Translations under genes and position numbers: made by a program
Shown here: piece after piece, positions 25,901 through 38,290 of the stretch
Layout: each line of letters opens with the position of its first letter
Numbering within the stretch: the stretch's first letter is position 1
Assembly: GCA_037044905.1 (NCBI GenBank)
Contig: JBAOKB010000020.1
Coordinates: 1 to 64,000, forward strand
Origin: Hortaea werneckii
Lineage: Eukaryota > Ascomycota > Dothideomycetes > Mycosphaerellales > Teratosphaeriaceae
Reading direction: 5' to 3'
Length of the DNA: 64,000 bases
Notes under the pieces: generated by a model
Seen by the model: only the letters and a program-made list of their open reading frames with translations
Told to the model about the DNA's origin: nothing
Database searches by the model: none

Positions 25901-26699
25901 ATACCTTTTTAGCGTACAATTTAGTAACCTAACAATCTTATAGTATTATTAATATGTCTTTTAGGTTAGCTAGCTATAATTCTTGTATTATTTATAGTAG
26001 GCGATCTATAGCTAAATAACTAAGCTAATAGACGCGGCGGTTAGCGGATATAGTAGATATATAAGCAAGGATATCTATTTTATATTTATAGATAAAGAAA
26101 GAAAGGAAGGAAAGAAATAGGGAAGATAGAAAGAATAATAAAAGAAAGCTAAATAGAGGTATAGGCCTTCCTATTTAGAGTACGCCTCTCTATCTATATA
26201 ATAAATAACCCCTATTTGTTGTCTCTAAATATAGAGTTTATAGCGTCTTCTTTACTATTAAAGAACTAGAATTCTAATAGATCTATAGTAAAAGGTAGTA
26301 TATAAATAGTCGGGTATAAGAAAGGCTTAGATTCTATAGGTTAATTAGTACTATAGGCAAAATTATAGTTAGTATACCTACGCTACTTATAGAACTTCTT
26401 TAGTAGTTAGCTAAGGTATATATACTTATATCTTATATTATTTAACTTCTTTAGAATATAGGTTCCTATACTATTCTATATATTAATAATATAGAATAGT
26501 CCTAGCTAGCGTAGGGCAAGTTTCTAGTTTATAGATATATTAATATCCTAAATTATATTAAAGATAAGTACTAAGTTACCTCTCTAGAGTTCCTTATCTC
26601 TAACTTAGTACTTTTAGTTAAAGTACTTCTTAGACTACTCTCTATTCTAGCGTAGGTAGAGTACTACTTTTATAATGTCCTTATTTCTTCTATTAAGTT

Positions 26700-29600
26700 A
26701 CTAACTATAGGTAGTAAGTAGGTCTTTAGTACTTATAATGTCGTTCTAGTATATAGTTTTAATAGTAGGGAACTTAAGTTCAATAGGTAGAAGGAGGTCT
26801 TAGTTATATAATACTAATACTAGTATTATACTAGTACTTACATAGACTATAATTTAGTTAGACTATAAAATAGTAAAGAGGTTCCTAGACTACCTTTTTA
26901 GTTCTATTTTAGTAAGGGCGTTTATAATTTACTAATAGCTACGTTCGATTATACTATTAGTCTAAATATAATATACTAAAACGCGAATATTCTTAATACT
27001 ATAAACTTTAAGTAGGACCTTAGTCTACTAGAGGTTCTTAGGTCTACTATTAGTAACTAATATCTTAGGTATACTATACTAGTAGATAATATTTTTAAAC
27101 AAGAACTTAGTTATAGTATAAGACTAACTATTCTAGAGAGCCTAGGCTTTAATCTATCTAGAGATATCTTCTCTCGCGATAGTAAGATACTTAAAGCTAG
27201 TAATATTAGGTATTTATATAAGGTTAACTATCTATTTGTCGCTAATTCCTAGTGTCTATAATAGCTATATAGCTTCTTCTTCTTATATCTTAGAATATAA
27301 CTAATATTCTAGATATATCTTAATATATAAATAGATATTAGTATATACGCTATCCTAGTAATACCTATCTATAAGCTTATAGTATATACCTTCTCTTCTA
27401 TAGTATCCTAGTTTGTTATATATAACTTAAATAAGCTATTCTCGTTCTTAAGGGTAATCGATAATTTAGAGAAGAGGCTAATTCTTTAACTTCTTTTAGA
27501 AGAAATGTTTATTATAAATAACGAACTAGGTAGCTATTCTTCTAAAACTTCTAAATTTAGTATAAGAAATATTAGGAGGTCGCTATATTAATAGTAACTA
27601 CCTTACTATTCGCTAGGATTATTCCCTATAAAAAGGATAGAGTAGTTTCTCTCTCTCTAGTATAGGGTCTATAGAAGTATTACTACTTCGAATAGGCTAA
27701 ATACTAATATAATTTAACTTTAAATCTACCTAGTTATTAATATTTTAGTTGTCTTAAGGTATAGGTCCTATTGTCTTCTAAGATAGTATATCTATAACTA
27801 TATTTTTCCTTCCTAGTATATACCTAAGGTTAAAATTAAACATCTAAATATAAGTAATCTACCTTATTAATATAGTATTTAGTAGATTAGAGGCTAGCCT
27901 ATTAAGCTAAGTAATAAGAGTATTTGTATTAGTTTTAATAGTAAATTCTATACTATATAAATATAGCTAAAGCTTCTTTAAGGCGAATAGAAGAGCCCTA
28001 TATTCTAGTTTTCCTATATTATATCGCCTTTTAGTATTATTTTAGAGACTACTATTATAGTAAATAGGATGTCTCTTCCTACTAGAGCTAACCTAGTAAA
28101 GGACTAAGCCGAATCCTATACTACTAGTATCTATTTATATAATAATCTCGCTAGCCCTAGACTTATATAAGATAGTTATTATAGCTAGGGCAATATATAG
28201 GGCCTCTTTTAGTAAGTCTATAGACTTACTCTACTCTAATGTCTAGATAAAGTTTATATTTTTATATAATAGTTAAAAGATAGGTTCTATAGTAATTAAA
28301 AAGTTTAAAATAAAGATCCTATAGTAGATATAGACTTTAAGGAATCCCCTAGCCTCTTTTTTATTCTTATATTTTGGCTCTTCTATAATTACTATAACTT
28401 TTAAGTAGGTAGAGGCTCTACTAGAGGTACTATACTTATACCTAACAATATTAATATACTACGATAGAAAGTAGGACTTCCTTCTAACTATACCTATTCT
28501 AGCTCTCTCGATATTAGCTAAAACTATATTAAGCTTCTAAATATATATAAGAATAAACCGCTAGACTCTAGGCTATATTTTAATAGTTATATCTTTACCT
28601 CTTTTATTATAAACGCTAATGTTATTAAAATATAGGCTAGCTATATAAGGCATATAATCTTATAATATATATAGTATTACTTAGTAAAACTATACTACTA
28701 AATTTGTAGCTCCTTATAGTAAGGTAGTTTATCTAAGTAGCCTAAGAGGTATTATAATAGTAGTTATATCTCTATTATCTAGGTATAGAGGGATATTATT
28801 ATACCTAGAGAATAGGTTTATAATAGATATAACTAGCTGTCTAGAAATATATTTAGTAAATTTATTAATATCTAAAGGTATTATAGTATTATAGATTATA
28901 ACCTTATTTATATTAATAGCTAAGTTAATATATCGATATTTACTATTCTTCTTTTTTACTAGAAACTATAAGTTATAATAGGATCTATACCCTCTTTCTA
29001 GAATCCTAGTATATACTCTTTTGCCTAACATTTTAATAATAATAGAGTATAGGCCTTTTAGAATAGGATAGTTAGGGGCTTACTAGGCTTTATATAGTAC
29101 TATCTATATCTTCTATAGTAGTACTACCTCTTTATTATATTTGCCTAGTTTAGAAAAGTCCTAAGTAAGAGTAGGTTCCCTATTTAAAAATATACTATAT
29201 AATAGGTCTATTTCTATATCTAAAAGCTCTATATCTACTTCTACCTTCTACTACCTTTCTTTAATTAACCTATAGCTAATTAGCTTATTCGTATATTAAG
29301 GTTTAAATAGGTAGTTATATAGCCTAGGTTGCTATTATTTTATTATAAGTTGTTTCCTTTACCTATTAATAGCCCGTTCCTTCTAGTCTAGTAGGCTACC
29401 TAGGGTACTACTATTAGTAGCCTCTAAATAAGCTATAGGTTATACCTTATCTACCTTTTGTTTATATACTATATAGATCTTAGCCTAACTATGTTTAGAA
29501 ATAGTAAGAAGGTTAGTATTATATATAAAATAGAAAGTTTAGTTATTATATAAGGCGCCGCTAGTATTATTCTTTAGATATTTTTAGAAATAAGCTTTAC

Positions 29601-29900
29601 TAGAGTATTATAATATATATAAAGTAGTAGAACTATCTATAGTATAACCTATAATACGTGTTAGGGCCGCGTAGCCCTACTATAAGGCTTTTCCTTTATC
29701 TAGGGGCCCTAGAATAGAGTTAAGCCGCTTATATCTAGCTACTAGGCTCTTAGGTATAATATTAAGCTACTATATATTAATGTTTATAATAGTAGGTCTA
29801 GAATAGCTATGTCTTTTATAATAATATAATATTTAGTTTTAGGTACTACTACTAGTTCTACTAGTATCTTTATATCTTTTAGTAGTAGAGGTAGAGTTAG
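26700..29900 (-). mobile_element. Ty3/Gypsy retrotransposon relic (RT, RNase H, integrase), RIP-inactivated
   Basis: Reading the minus strand through stops gives the Gypsy order. Reverse transcriptase lies at about 29,010-28,600, with FLVKKK near 28,935-28,975, then the fingers/palm pattern and a GATN motif near 28,710. RNase H lies at about 28,160-27,850, with an ID-T-S-S-x-G-F-G start and a later E-Y-x-A-L-x-A-L-K-K pattern. Integrase core follows at about 27,300-26,850, with a DNGPE-like and an H-x-Q-x-N-x-x-x-E-R-like pattern. RT-RNase H-integrase order separates Ty3/Gypsy from Ty1/Copia. Stops are TAA/TAG/TGA at positions where CAA, CAG or TGG is usual. The RT catalytic pair at 28,621-28,626 encodes Asn-Asn. 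LTRs and gag were not identified, so the ends are approximate. Confidence 0.75.
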
Positions 29901-32900
29901 ATCTAGCTACTAATCCGCCTAGCTATTTCCTAACTATCTTAATACTATAAGCCTCTTAAAGTTAATAATATAACTAAACCTAGTAGCCGCTTTAAACTCT
30001 ATACTATTCTTACTATCCTTACTTAATATAGTATAAAGAATCTAGCCTAATAGGGACCTTTTTATATAGTATAAAGCTTAATATAAGTATAGTTCCCTAA
30101 GAATATAATCTTACTATAGGTCTTCTACTATTAGTATTAGAGTATAGATAGTAATCTCTCTAATAGTTACTAGAATGCGAGAGTAGATCCTAGCGAATAT
30201 AATAGAAGAGCTATTAGCTATAAACAAGCGCTATTTATAAAAAGCTTCTAATAGGGAAGAAATAGGAAGAGATATATATAAGGCGATGTCTTTCTATATA
30301 ATATTTAGTTTAGCTCTAGAATTAAGTAGGCTTTTTATATCTATATTTCTAATAGTAATATTAATAGCTAGTAATATTTGTCGATATAGTATATTAGTTC
30401 CTATAGCCTTATTAGTATCTCTAGCTATAAAACTTATATTCGAAACTATTATACTAAGTAAGGTATAGTCCTTATTATTAGCTAGCTTTAAAGTAATACT
30501 ATTCTTCTTAGCTACTTATTGTTTACTCTAGGCTTTATATATAGAGTCTACTAGCTTAGGAGGTAGGTTATTAAATAGTACTTTCCTTAGACTACTTATT
30601 TTAGTAATTATATCTATAGTAGTTACTTTATACTTAGTTATAAGAATCCGCTTAGTAAGAGACTTATTAGGGGTAGTATACTTAGTAAGGTAATTTATAA
30701 GCTTAATATTCTTCTTATACTTAGGCTTCTATTCTATAGTCTCTATAGCTACTATACCTAGAATCTCTTATAACTTCTATATATCTTTATCTTAAAAACA
30801 AGGTACTTCCTCGATAGTATTAGCTTCCTCTTCTACTAGTAGGTATATGTAGGCTCTATACTTCTAAGTTTTAACCCTTATTAGCTATTTTATCTTATAA
30901 ACCTATATATAAAGGTTATAGACTTTCTTACTATTTACTATACTAACCTCTATATTTATAAGGCTTACTAGGATAATATTAGAGTCTAGTAGTAGCTTCT
31001 CTTTAGAATTACTCTCTTTTAATAACTACCCTAAAGTTATATTACTTATCCTATTTTAGGTTTAGCTCTACTATTAGTACTACTAGCGCTATTTAATTAT
31101 CTCCTCGATAGCCTATAGTTAATTATATAGAGGTAGGCTAAGTAGTTTATATCCTAGGTTCTAAGGCGTCCCCTAGGCTAACCTATTATTTTGTATATAG
31201 AATAGAATCTTTTTATTAATAAGCTTATTTAGACTTAGGTACTACTTAATAGTATATCCTATCTAGCTATATATATAATACTTAAACTTCTAATAGAGGT
31301 TAGCTTAGCTTAGTTACGCTATATTAATAGGATAGGTAGAAGGTACTAGCTATAGTCCTATGTTTAGTAGGCCTATAGTTACTATAGGTACTAATACTCT
31401 AGATAGTACTATAGTAAACCTTTTGCCCTAAATTCTAGCCTACTATAAAAGTAGGCTAAACTATATAGCTATAAGCTATATCTTATTAAATTACTCTATA
31501 AGGTTATCTATAGACTCTTTTATTACTATAGGAGCTTATAAGGGGACCCCTAGTTAACTATATAGGTCTCTACTAAGTAGGGCTAGAGATATACTAGGCT
31601 TCTAGTAATAGGAGTTGTCTTAAATACTATAGAGGTAGGACCTAATATTAAACCTAGATAGAGGGTTATTTAATATAGCGAGTAACTAATTAGCCCTAGC
31701 TAGGGATTCTATAATAGAAATAATATTATAGTATTAATCCCTAGTAGGAAACAATAGATAGATACTAGTATAGGAGATAATATAGTACTAAGTGTCTTTA
31801 GAGAGTCTATATAGAAAGAGTTTAATAAGAGTAGACTTATCTATACTATTACCTCCCTCTATTATACGCTATATAATATATTTAAAGGATTAATAGTATT
31901 AGAATATATCTATATTCTAACTCTCGATATTCTTTTAGACTAGCTAGATAAGGGCCTCTATAGTATTAATAAAGTATACTTTATCTATATACCTAAATTT
32001 CTTCTATAGTACTATCTTTAGTTTATTAAAGCTAGGAGTAGTATTATAGGCATCCTATATCTAGCCCTAGTAGATATTATTATAGTAATCCTCGAGAAGT
32101 AAGGCCGCTCTACTATTAAGGGTCTTATACCTAAGGTATATATAACTATAGTCTTAAATAAAGCTTAATTAATTATTACTATAGAAGCGAGGTGCCTCTA
32201 TAATATTTAGTCTAGGTATAAGTATTATAAAAGTTATTAGTATAGGCAAATAAGCTATAGAGATAGCTAGAGTCGTAGAGCTTTTAGTAGTAGGTATAGA
32301 ACTATTCCTCTTAGGGGGTATATAGTTATTATATAATAAAATAAAATCGTATTCCTTTAGGTTGTCTTTAATAGGCCTAGGTTAAGTAGGTAAAGGAGAT
32401 ATAGTATCTATAGTAAAAGATAAATAAGAGGCTCCCCTTTATAACCCTATATAAAAGGAGAGTTCTAACTATTCTATTCTATATCTATTCTTTTTATCCT
32501 TATACTCTATAAGCTAGGTATATATAGATCCTTCTTTTGTAGCCTATCTATATATATATAGTCTAGTACAATTACTTTATAGAAATCTTTTAGTATTTAT
32601 AAAGCCTATAAATAGGCTAATAGTAATTCTAAGTAGTAGGGTTAACCTATAAATAACAAAGTTAATAAGGATAACTAGAGTTATAGTATAGTAAGCTAAT
32701 TAGGCACTCTTCTATAGAAGGTACTAGCTAGTTAATTTATATAATGTCGCTTATAGATATATTCTACTATAATATTTTAGTTACTAAAAAGTCTTCTATT
32801 ATATAGTATCTAGTTATTATATCTAGTAAAGAAGTTTCTTCTATAATTAACATACCTATCGCGTAGCTATTTCCTTATTAGGGTTAGATAGATACCTACC

Positions 32901-33587
32901 TTATAAGAGAGCTTTTCGCCTTATTACTTACTCTTTTATTTTTATAAAATAGTCGCCCTTTGCTCTATAAAAACTATACTAAAAATTTATAGAAGTAATA
33001 GATATCCTAAGTATCCTAAGAAAGGTAGACAATAATATATAAAGCGATAGAAGTAATTAGGTTTTTAAAGATTATTCTAAAGTATTTAAGTCGGCTATAG
33101 TCTAAGTAAAAAATAAGTAATAGTATTAATCTAATAATAAAAGTATTCTAGTAATAGTCTATATATATATATAATTATCCTTCCCTCTCTCTATATCCTA
33201 AAGTCTCCCTTATATCTTCTAATAGTAAGTAGAGGCTAAGTCCCCTACGACAATATATTCGCTAGTTACTACTAACAAGTTAATAGTACTTGTCTAGTAG
33301 TAATTGCTAGATTATATATCTTATACTACGAACAATTTACTAGTTCTATATATTCCTACTATACTAGTAGATTATATAGAGGCCTAGTAATATATTCGAC
33401 CTAGGTAGTTTATAGATATGTTACGCTTTATATCGGCTATTAGCTAGACCTTTTCCTATGCTGCCCGCTAATAGGACTCCTAGTAAAGTGTTTCTACCCG
33501 CCGTAGGTAGCTTAAAACTCTTTTAGAGTCGACAACACAAGTAACTAAAGGTCTCGTAGTTGTTTTTTATCTCGCTAATTACTCTAA

Positions 33588-35674
33588 TTGCCCGTCATGA
33601 ATGCACTCGAGAGTAAATCGATAGCCTACGAGCTCCATCGACCGGTGCCCGCAGGAGGAAGCCATGGCTTAGAAGAGAACAAAGACCCCGGTGTCCACAC
33701 GGGGACTGGACAAGATGCTGTGGACATGGCACGCCTTGGGCGCAAGCAAGAGTTCAAGAGGAACTTCCACTCGTGGGCTGTTGTCGGTCTTTCGAGTGTC
33801 ATAATGGCCACCTGGATTGCTCTACTTGGATCCGCTAGCTTTTCTCTGATCGACGGTGGTTATGCTGGTACCGTATACACCTACGTTGCTGTGTGGCTGT
33901 TAACTATTCCAGTCACGTTGTCGCTGGCAGAAATGGTAAGACGGTCACAAATCCAATTTAAGAATGACAGGTAGTGGCTAATCAATACCTTTGGAACCGC
34001 AGGCCTCTATGTAAGACAGTCCTTAAGCTTGCAATCTATTCCAGCTAACGCAGAAGAAGGGCACCTACCAGCGGTGGACAATATGTACGTCTTCGTCGGT
34101 CATGCAAGCGTGACACAAACTTACAACTATTAGCACTGGACTTCTGAGTTTGCACCACCTAGCTCCCAGCGCTTCCTAAGTTACATCGTCGGTTGGCTTA
34201 GCTCCTTGGGTTGGCAGGCGGCGATCGCGACGACTGCTTACGGAGCTGGAAATGTCATTCTTCAAATGGCAGCCATAAGCTACCCGTCTTATGTTCCGAC
34301 GAAATGGTGAGATCGATTCCCTTTCGAACCTGAGCAATGGTCACTGATGTCGCTTGCAAAATTAGGCATGCAACGTTGATGACGATGGGAGTGACTCTGC
34401 TTTCTGTCTTTTTCAATACCCTCGGCGCTCGCCATTTGCCTCTGTTCGAGAGTCTCATTCTCATCCTGCACATTGTTGGCTTCTTTGCCGTCATCATTAC
34501 GCTGGGCGTTCTTGCTCCAAAGGTACTTAGGCACATGGACTGGCATAACTGTGCTCTGCTGATTATGTCTAGGCGCCCGCAGAACAGGTGTTCACGGAGT
34601 TCAGCAACTTCGGGGGCTGGACGTCGATTGGAGGTGCATGCGTAGTTGGGATGCTGACCCCTACTGGCTCGCTCGGCGGCAGCGACTCGCCTGCTCGTAA
34701 GTCTAGCGAGTTCCCACGCCCTAATGAAAGACTGACACAATGACAGACCTTGCAGAGGAGGTGCGCAACGCTTCCGTCGTGGTCCCCCGAATGATGATCA
34801 CCGTACGATAGACCCGTGATGACTCTGCGGAATGTTCATTGCTGATTGCTGCAATAGACGATTATCCTTAACGGCATTCTGGGTCTGGCGATGATCATCA
34901 TGTTCTGCTTCTGTATTACCGACCTCCAGAGTCAAATTTGGTTCTCGACCTCTGCGTTTCCCTACGTGGATGTGAGTTTCGTTCTTTCATCAATTACGCG
35001 AAATGAATGATAACTGATGTCTTAGGTCTTTCTTGCTGCGACCAACAGTAAAGGCGGGACTATCGCCTTGGTATCGATCATCGCTGCGCTAAACATTTGC
35101 GCCAACTTGTCCGTTGTAGCGGCTGGGTCACGACAGACATGGGCTTTCGCCCGCGACAACGGACTGCCCTTTAGTAGCACCCTGAGAAAGATTACGACAA
35201 TCGGCACGCCGATCCCACTTTACTCCGTCTTTGCCTCGCTCATCATCACTGTAGTGGTGTCTTTGCTGAATTTGGCGGGCAGCACTGCCTTTAACAGTGT
35301 TGTGGGCTTGCTGTCGGGCTCCGGCGGTGTCTCGTACAGCATTTCCATAAGCTGCGTTCTTTGGAAACGGATAACGGGACAACCACTGCCACACGCACCG
35401 TTCAGGCTCGGCATCTGGGTTGGTCTTCCTCTTCCTCATCCGCACGTCCACGCTGACTGAATGACAGGGAATTCCCATCAACGTCATTGCTGTTGCATAC
35501 TGTATCGTTCTGACAACGATGAGCTTTTTCCCGATGTTTGCCGCCGCCAGTGCGGAGACGATGAACTGGGGCATCGCTATGTTTGGTGGTGCTACCATAC
35601 TGTGTATGGTCTATTACTTTGTCTGGGGAAACAAGTTCTACCAGCCTCCTGCGGTTCACCTGAACAAAGACTAG
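33588..35674 (+). CDS. Amino-acid/choline/GABA-type permease (APC superfamily)
   Basis: This is a predicted plasma-membrane permease of 534 residues in ten exons: 33588-33935, 34003-34010, 34060-34084, 34134-34306, 34366-34522, 34573-34696, 34747-34802, 34858-34971, 35026-35418 and 35468-35674. All joins keep frame. Family marks are QEFKRNF before the first membrane helix, SLAEMASMAPTSGGQYHW across the second loop (restored only if the 8-base second exon is used), HLAEEVRNASVVVPRMM in the middle, and SRQTWAFARDNGLPFS near the eighth helix. About twelve membrane helices are visible. The family (Uga4, Hnm1 and relatives) imports amino acids, GABA or choline; the substrate cannot be read from sequence. 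The ATG lies about 30 bases from the RIP-mutated block, so the promoter must lie largely in AT-rich DNA. The last intron has an unusual GTTGGT donor. Confidence 0.85.
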
Positions 35675-36249
35675 AAGCGCGTAATCAGGCTCAGTCTACT
35701 GTACATAATCGAAGAAAAGTTCGCCGCGATTTTCAAGAAGTCTGTCGCGGACTTGACTGCCTGTGCGCCATTGTTCCCAAATGCGCGATTACCGAGCGGT
35801 TGACCGAGTGTGTGCATCGTGAAACACAGTGAGAGATGTGATTTTGTGTACTATGGATGCGACATGTTCTTTTCTTTCGACCTTACTATCCTATTATTAG
35901 ATCCGTCCAAATGGCGCATGTCGCTCGATGACGCGGGGTTCGGCGGCTGAATTCCTCCGCCCAAATTAGGCTATTTGTCAATGGTAAACCTACCTTGACA
36001 TCCATCCTCCATCTCCGTCTTCCTTCTGCTCTTGTAGGTCTAGCTTGTGGAAGCTGTTTACTGTCCTTCAAGGTTGATTTAGCACGCTTATCTACCTTGC
36101 AGCCAAGCTCCAGCTATGCATATGCGCACCCTCCAGACAGCCAGCCGGCTGGCGCTGCAGCGACGCAGTGGAAACGTCCCCGCCGGCGCTACCAAGATCT
36201 CGTCACGAGGGCTCTGCCATTGCAATGTCTCAGTCCCTAAGCCGCCGGG
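35675..36249. other. Intergenic, no gene seen
   Basis: This is normal-composition sequence between the permease stop and the dehydrogenase. No convincing coding signal was found. An ATG followed directly by a GTAAAC donor at 35,981 could be a distant first exon of the dehydrogenase, but the resulting intron (about 380 bases) would be long for this window. Confidence 0.5.
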
Positions 36250-37692
36250 ATGGCAACCGAGAAAGCCAGAGACGGCCGCAAAATCAGGGGTCCGGCCGTA
36301 TGCATCTGTAAATGAGGAACATGTACGTAATCACTCATCGCTCACTGAATACTGACACAGGCCACACCGCTGACTTCAGCGAAGCAAAACCTCTCATTCG
36401 TGCTTCAGAAAGCGAAACATGTGAGCTTTGAAGATCGACCTGTACCCGCGCTGCAATCACCGCACGACGTAATTATCAATGTCCAATGGACTGGAATTTG
36501 CGGGTCTGATGTTCATTACTGGTATGCCGACAGCTCCTGGACTCCTTAGTTCAACTGCTGACGGTAACTCAAGGGATCATGGCGAGGTTGGTCCCTTCAA
36601 GGTCGAGCAACCAATGGTGCTGGGTCACGAATCTGCCGGCGTCATCACCCAAGTAGGGGACAAAGTCACATCACTTAAGGTGGGCGACCGGGTGGCAATG
36701 GAGCCTGGAGTACCATGCCGTCGCTGTGAGCGCTGCCGTGAAGGTCGTTACAACCTCTGCTACGATATGGCTTTCGCAGCGACGCCTCCAGTTGATGGAA
36801 CGCTCGCCAAGTACTACACTCTGCCGGGCGACTTCTGCTACAAGTTGTAAGTCATCTCTCATGCGGCATTCCTTTCGATTCTGGCGCTCCGAATGCCTCC
36901 ACAGTGATTGAGGCCCTTGCTAATAATATCTCGCATGCGTACAGGCCCGATCACGTCACCCTGGAGGAGGGCGCTGTCGTGGAGCCGTTGAGCGTAGGCG
37001 TGCACATCGTTCGGCAGGGCGGAGTGAAGCCCGGCGACAGTGTGGTCGTCTATGGCGCTGGTCCAGTTGGTCTTGTCTGTATGGTATGTTGAACTTCCAG
37101 CTCGTCGACGCCCGAGAGGAGTTAGAGTCGTGTTGCTGCTCTGAAGTTGTACGATACCCATGCTGACCATTACCATTAGGCAGTTGCAAAGGCCTTCGGC
37201 GCAACCAAGGTCATCGCTGTTGATATCAACGAGGAGCGCTTGAACTTCGCGACTGACTATTGCGCGACCCATGGATTCCGACCAGCAAAGGAAGCTCCCG
37301 AGGCTTCTGCCGCTCGACTTATTCAAGAGAACGATCTTGGTCCAGGTGCCGACGTTGTCATCGACGCCACCGGCGCCGAACCGTGCATCCAGCAGTCGAT
37401 CCACGCAGTCCGTGTAGGCGGGACTTACGTCCAAGGCGGCATGGGCAAACCCGATATCAACTTTCCAATTATGACGGCCTGTACGAAAGAATTAACGATC
37501 AAAGGCAGCTTTCGATACGCTAGCGGCGACTACGCCCTCGCCGTCGAGCTAATATCCAGTGGCAAGATTGATGTTAAGAAGCTTATTACGCAGCATGTCA
37601 AGTTCCAGGACGCGGAGGCGGCTTTCCATGAGGTTAAGGCGGCTAAGGGGATCAAAAGTCTAATTGAAGGCCCGGCAAACATGAGTATTTAG
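36250..37692 (+). CDS. Zinc-dependent polyol dehydrogenase (xylitol/sorbitol dehydrogenase type)
   Basis: This medium-chain dehydrogenase would oxidise a sugar alcohol such as xylitol, sorbitol or L-arabinitol with NAD+. Exons 36380-36521, 36574-36846, 36945-37083 and 37180-37692 join in frame. They show GICGSDVHYW (catalytic Zn Cys), GHES (His/Glu), PCRRCERC...NLC (four structural-Zn cysteines), the NAD-binding GAGPVGLVCM, and an acidic VDIN at the end of the second Rossmann strand, which suggests NAD+ preference. With a first exon at 36250-36307 the protein is 374 residues. That exon is uncertain: an alternative joins a frame starting at 36116 through a very short intron (36323-36360) and adds an Arg-rich leader. 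The neighbouring permease suggests a nutrient-use role, but no operon-like link exists in fungi. Confidence 0.85.
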
Positions 37693-38290
37693 GGGGGTAG
37701 CATTACATGCAAGGAACGACCGTGTTTTCCACGGTGCATAATGCGTCCAAGTTGTGATAGCAATGATAACGTTCTTTGCCTCACCTTTGCAGAGACTGAA
37801 CTTGGAACAACTCCTGGGGCGCTATTGTCCTCCGTCCCTTGCCCAAGGAGACAGTTGTCGCAAATTCTGTCGGTGCGACTTCGGTGTTTCAGGTCCAAAT
37901 TGATCTAACCTGAGAGTCTTGCCACTTCAAAGGGCCTGTCAGTGTTGATGCCAGGTCTTTTTCAATGTTCCGACGAAAATCCTAGATCTTCCTCTATTAC
38001 ACAGGCTCGAAGGCACCACGGCTTTACCGCCTTTTGGATCTCAAGCTGTCTGGCAGCCTCCGATCGTCCGCAATCTCCCACCTCTCAACCAGCGACCTCC
38101 CTTATAAGGGCACCCCACTGTCGGTCGTCTCAGCGACTTGTCCTTTTGCATTGCCCCGACGTCTTTCTCCATAACTGCCAATCTGCGCCGCCCTCTGTCT
38201 TCAGACGTTCTCCCGCCAAGATCTCCATTAGTTGTACTCGATTGGCGTTATGCCACCACTTTGACGGCGAAAAAAAGAACTTGGAAAAAA
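37693..38290. other. Intergenic / 5' leader, no gene seen
   Basis: An open frame from 37,942 runs into the next gene, but its composition (Ser/Pro/Cys/Arg-rich, no family pattern) looks like untranslated leader. CT-rich stretches before 38,291 suit a fungal promoter and leader. Confidence 0.5.

Larger units (their letters stand above)
9101..33560. repeat. 24.5 kb AT-rich, RIP-mutated transposon block without intact genes
   Basis: The sequence changes abruptly into long runs rich in TA, TAG, CTA and ATA. In the lines I scanned, TpG and CpA are almost absent, while CpG, CC and CT remain. That is the footprint of RIP acting on CpA (and TpG on the other strand). Stop codons occur every few codons in all six frames, so the rare small open frames here are not genes. 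One Ty3/Gypsy relic can be recognised (26,700-29,900), together with several internal repeats. The right edge fades over 33,420-33,587, where TG and CA reappear just before the permease start. Confidence 0.92.

Noticed and set aside
30286..30468. A 60-codon hydrophobic frame inside the AT-rich block
   Set aside because: It lies in RIP-mutated DNA, and its Ile/Leu/Ser-rich content is what AT-rich codons give by chance.
25441..32960. Possible inverted repeat: GGCGACT followed by an A/T-rich stretch at 25,443 and, on the other strand, at about 32,955
   Set aside because: Only seven bases match exactly and the rest is low-complexity A/T, so chance similarity is likely.
9101..33560. CRISPR array, rRNA or tRNA genes in the AT-rich block
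   Set aside because: No regular repeat-spacer pattern and no tRNA- or rRNA-like conserved stretches; the organism is a fungus and the block is mutated transposon DNA.
34255..35832. Off-frame open frames on both strands over the permease
   Set aside because: The spliced plus-strand model explains the whole segment with family motifs.
37942..38290. Extension of the small membrane protein upstream to 37,942
   Set aside because: The added 116 residues look like untranslated leader; MVDQ at 38,291 directly precedes the hydrophobic body.
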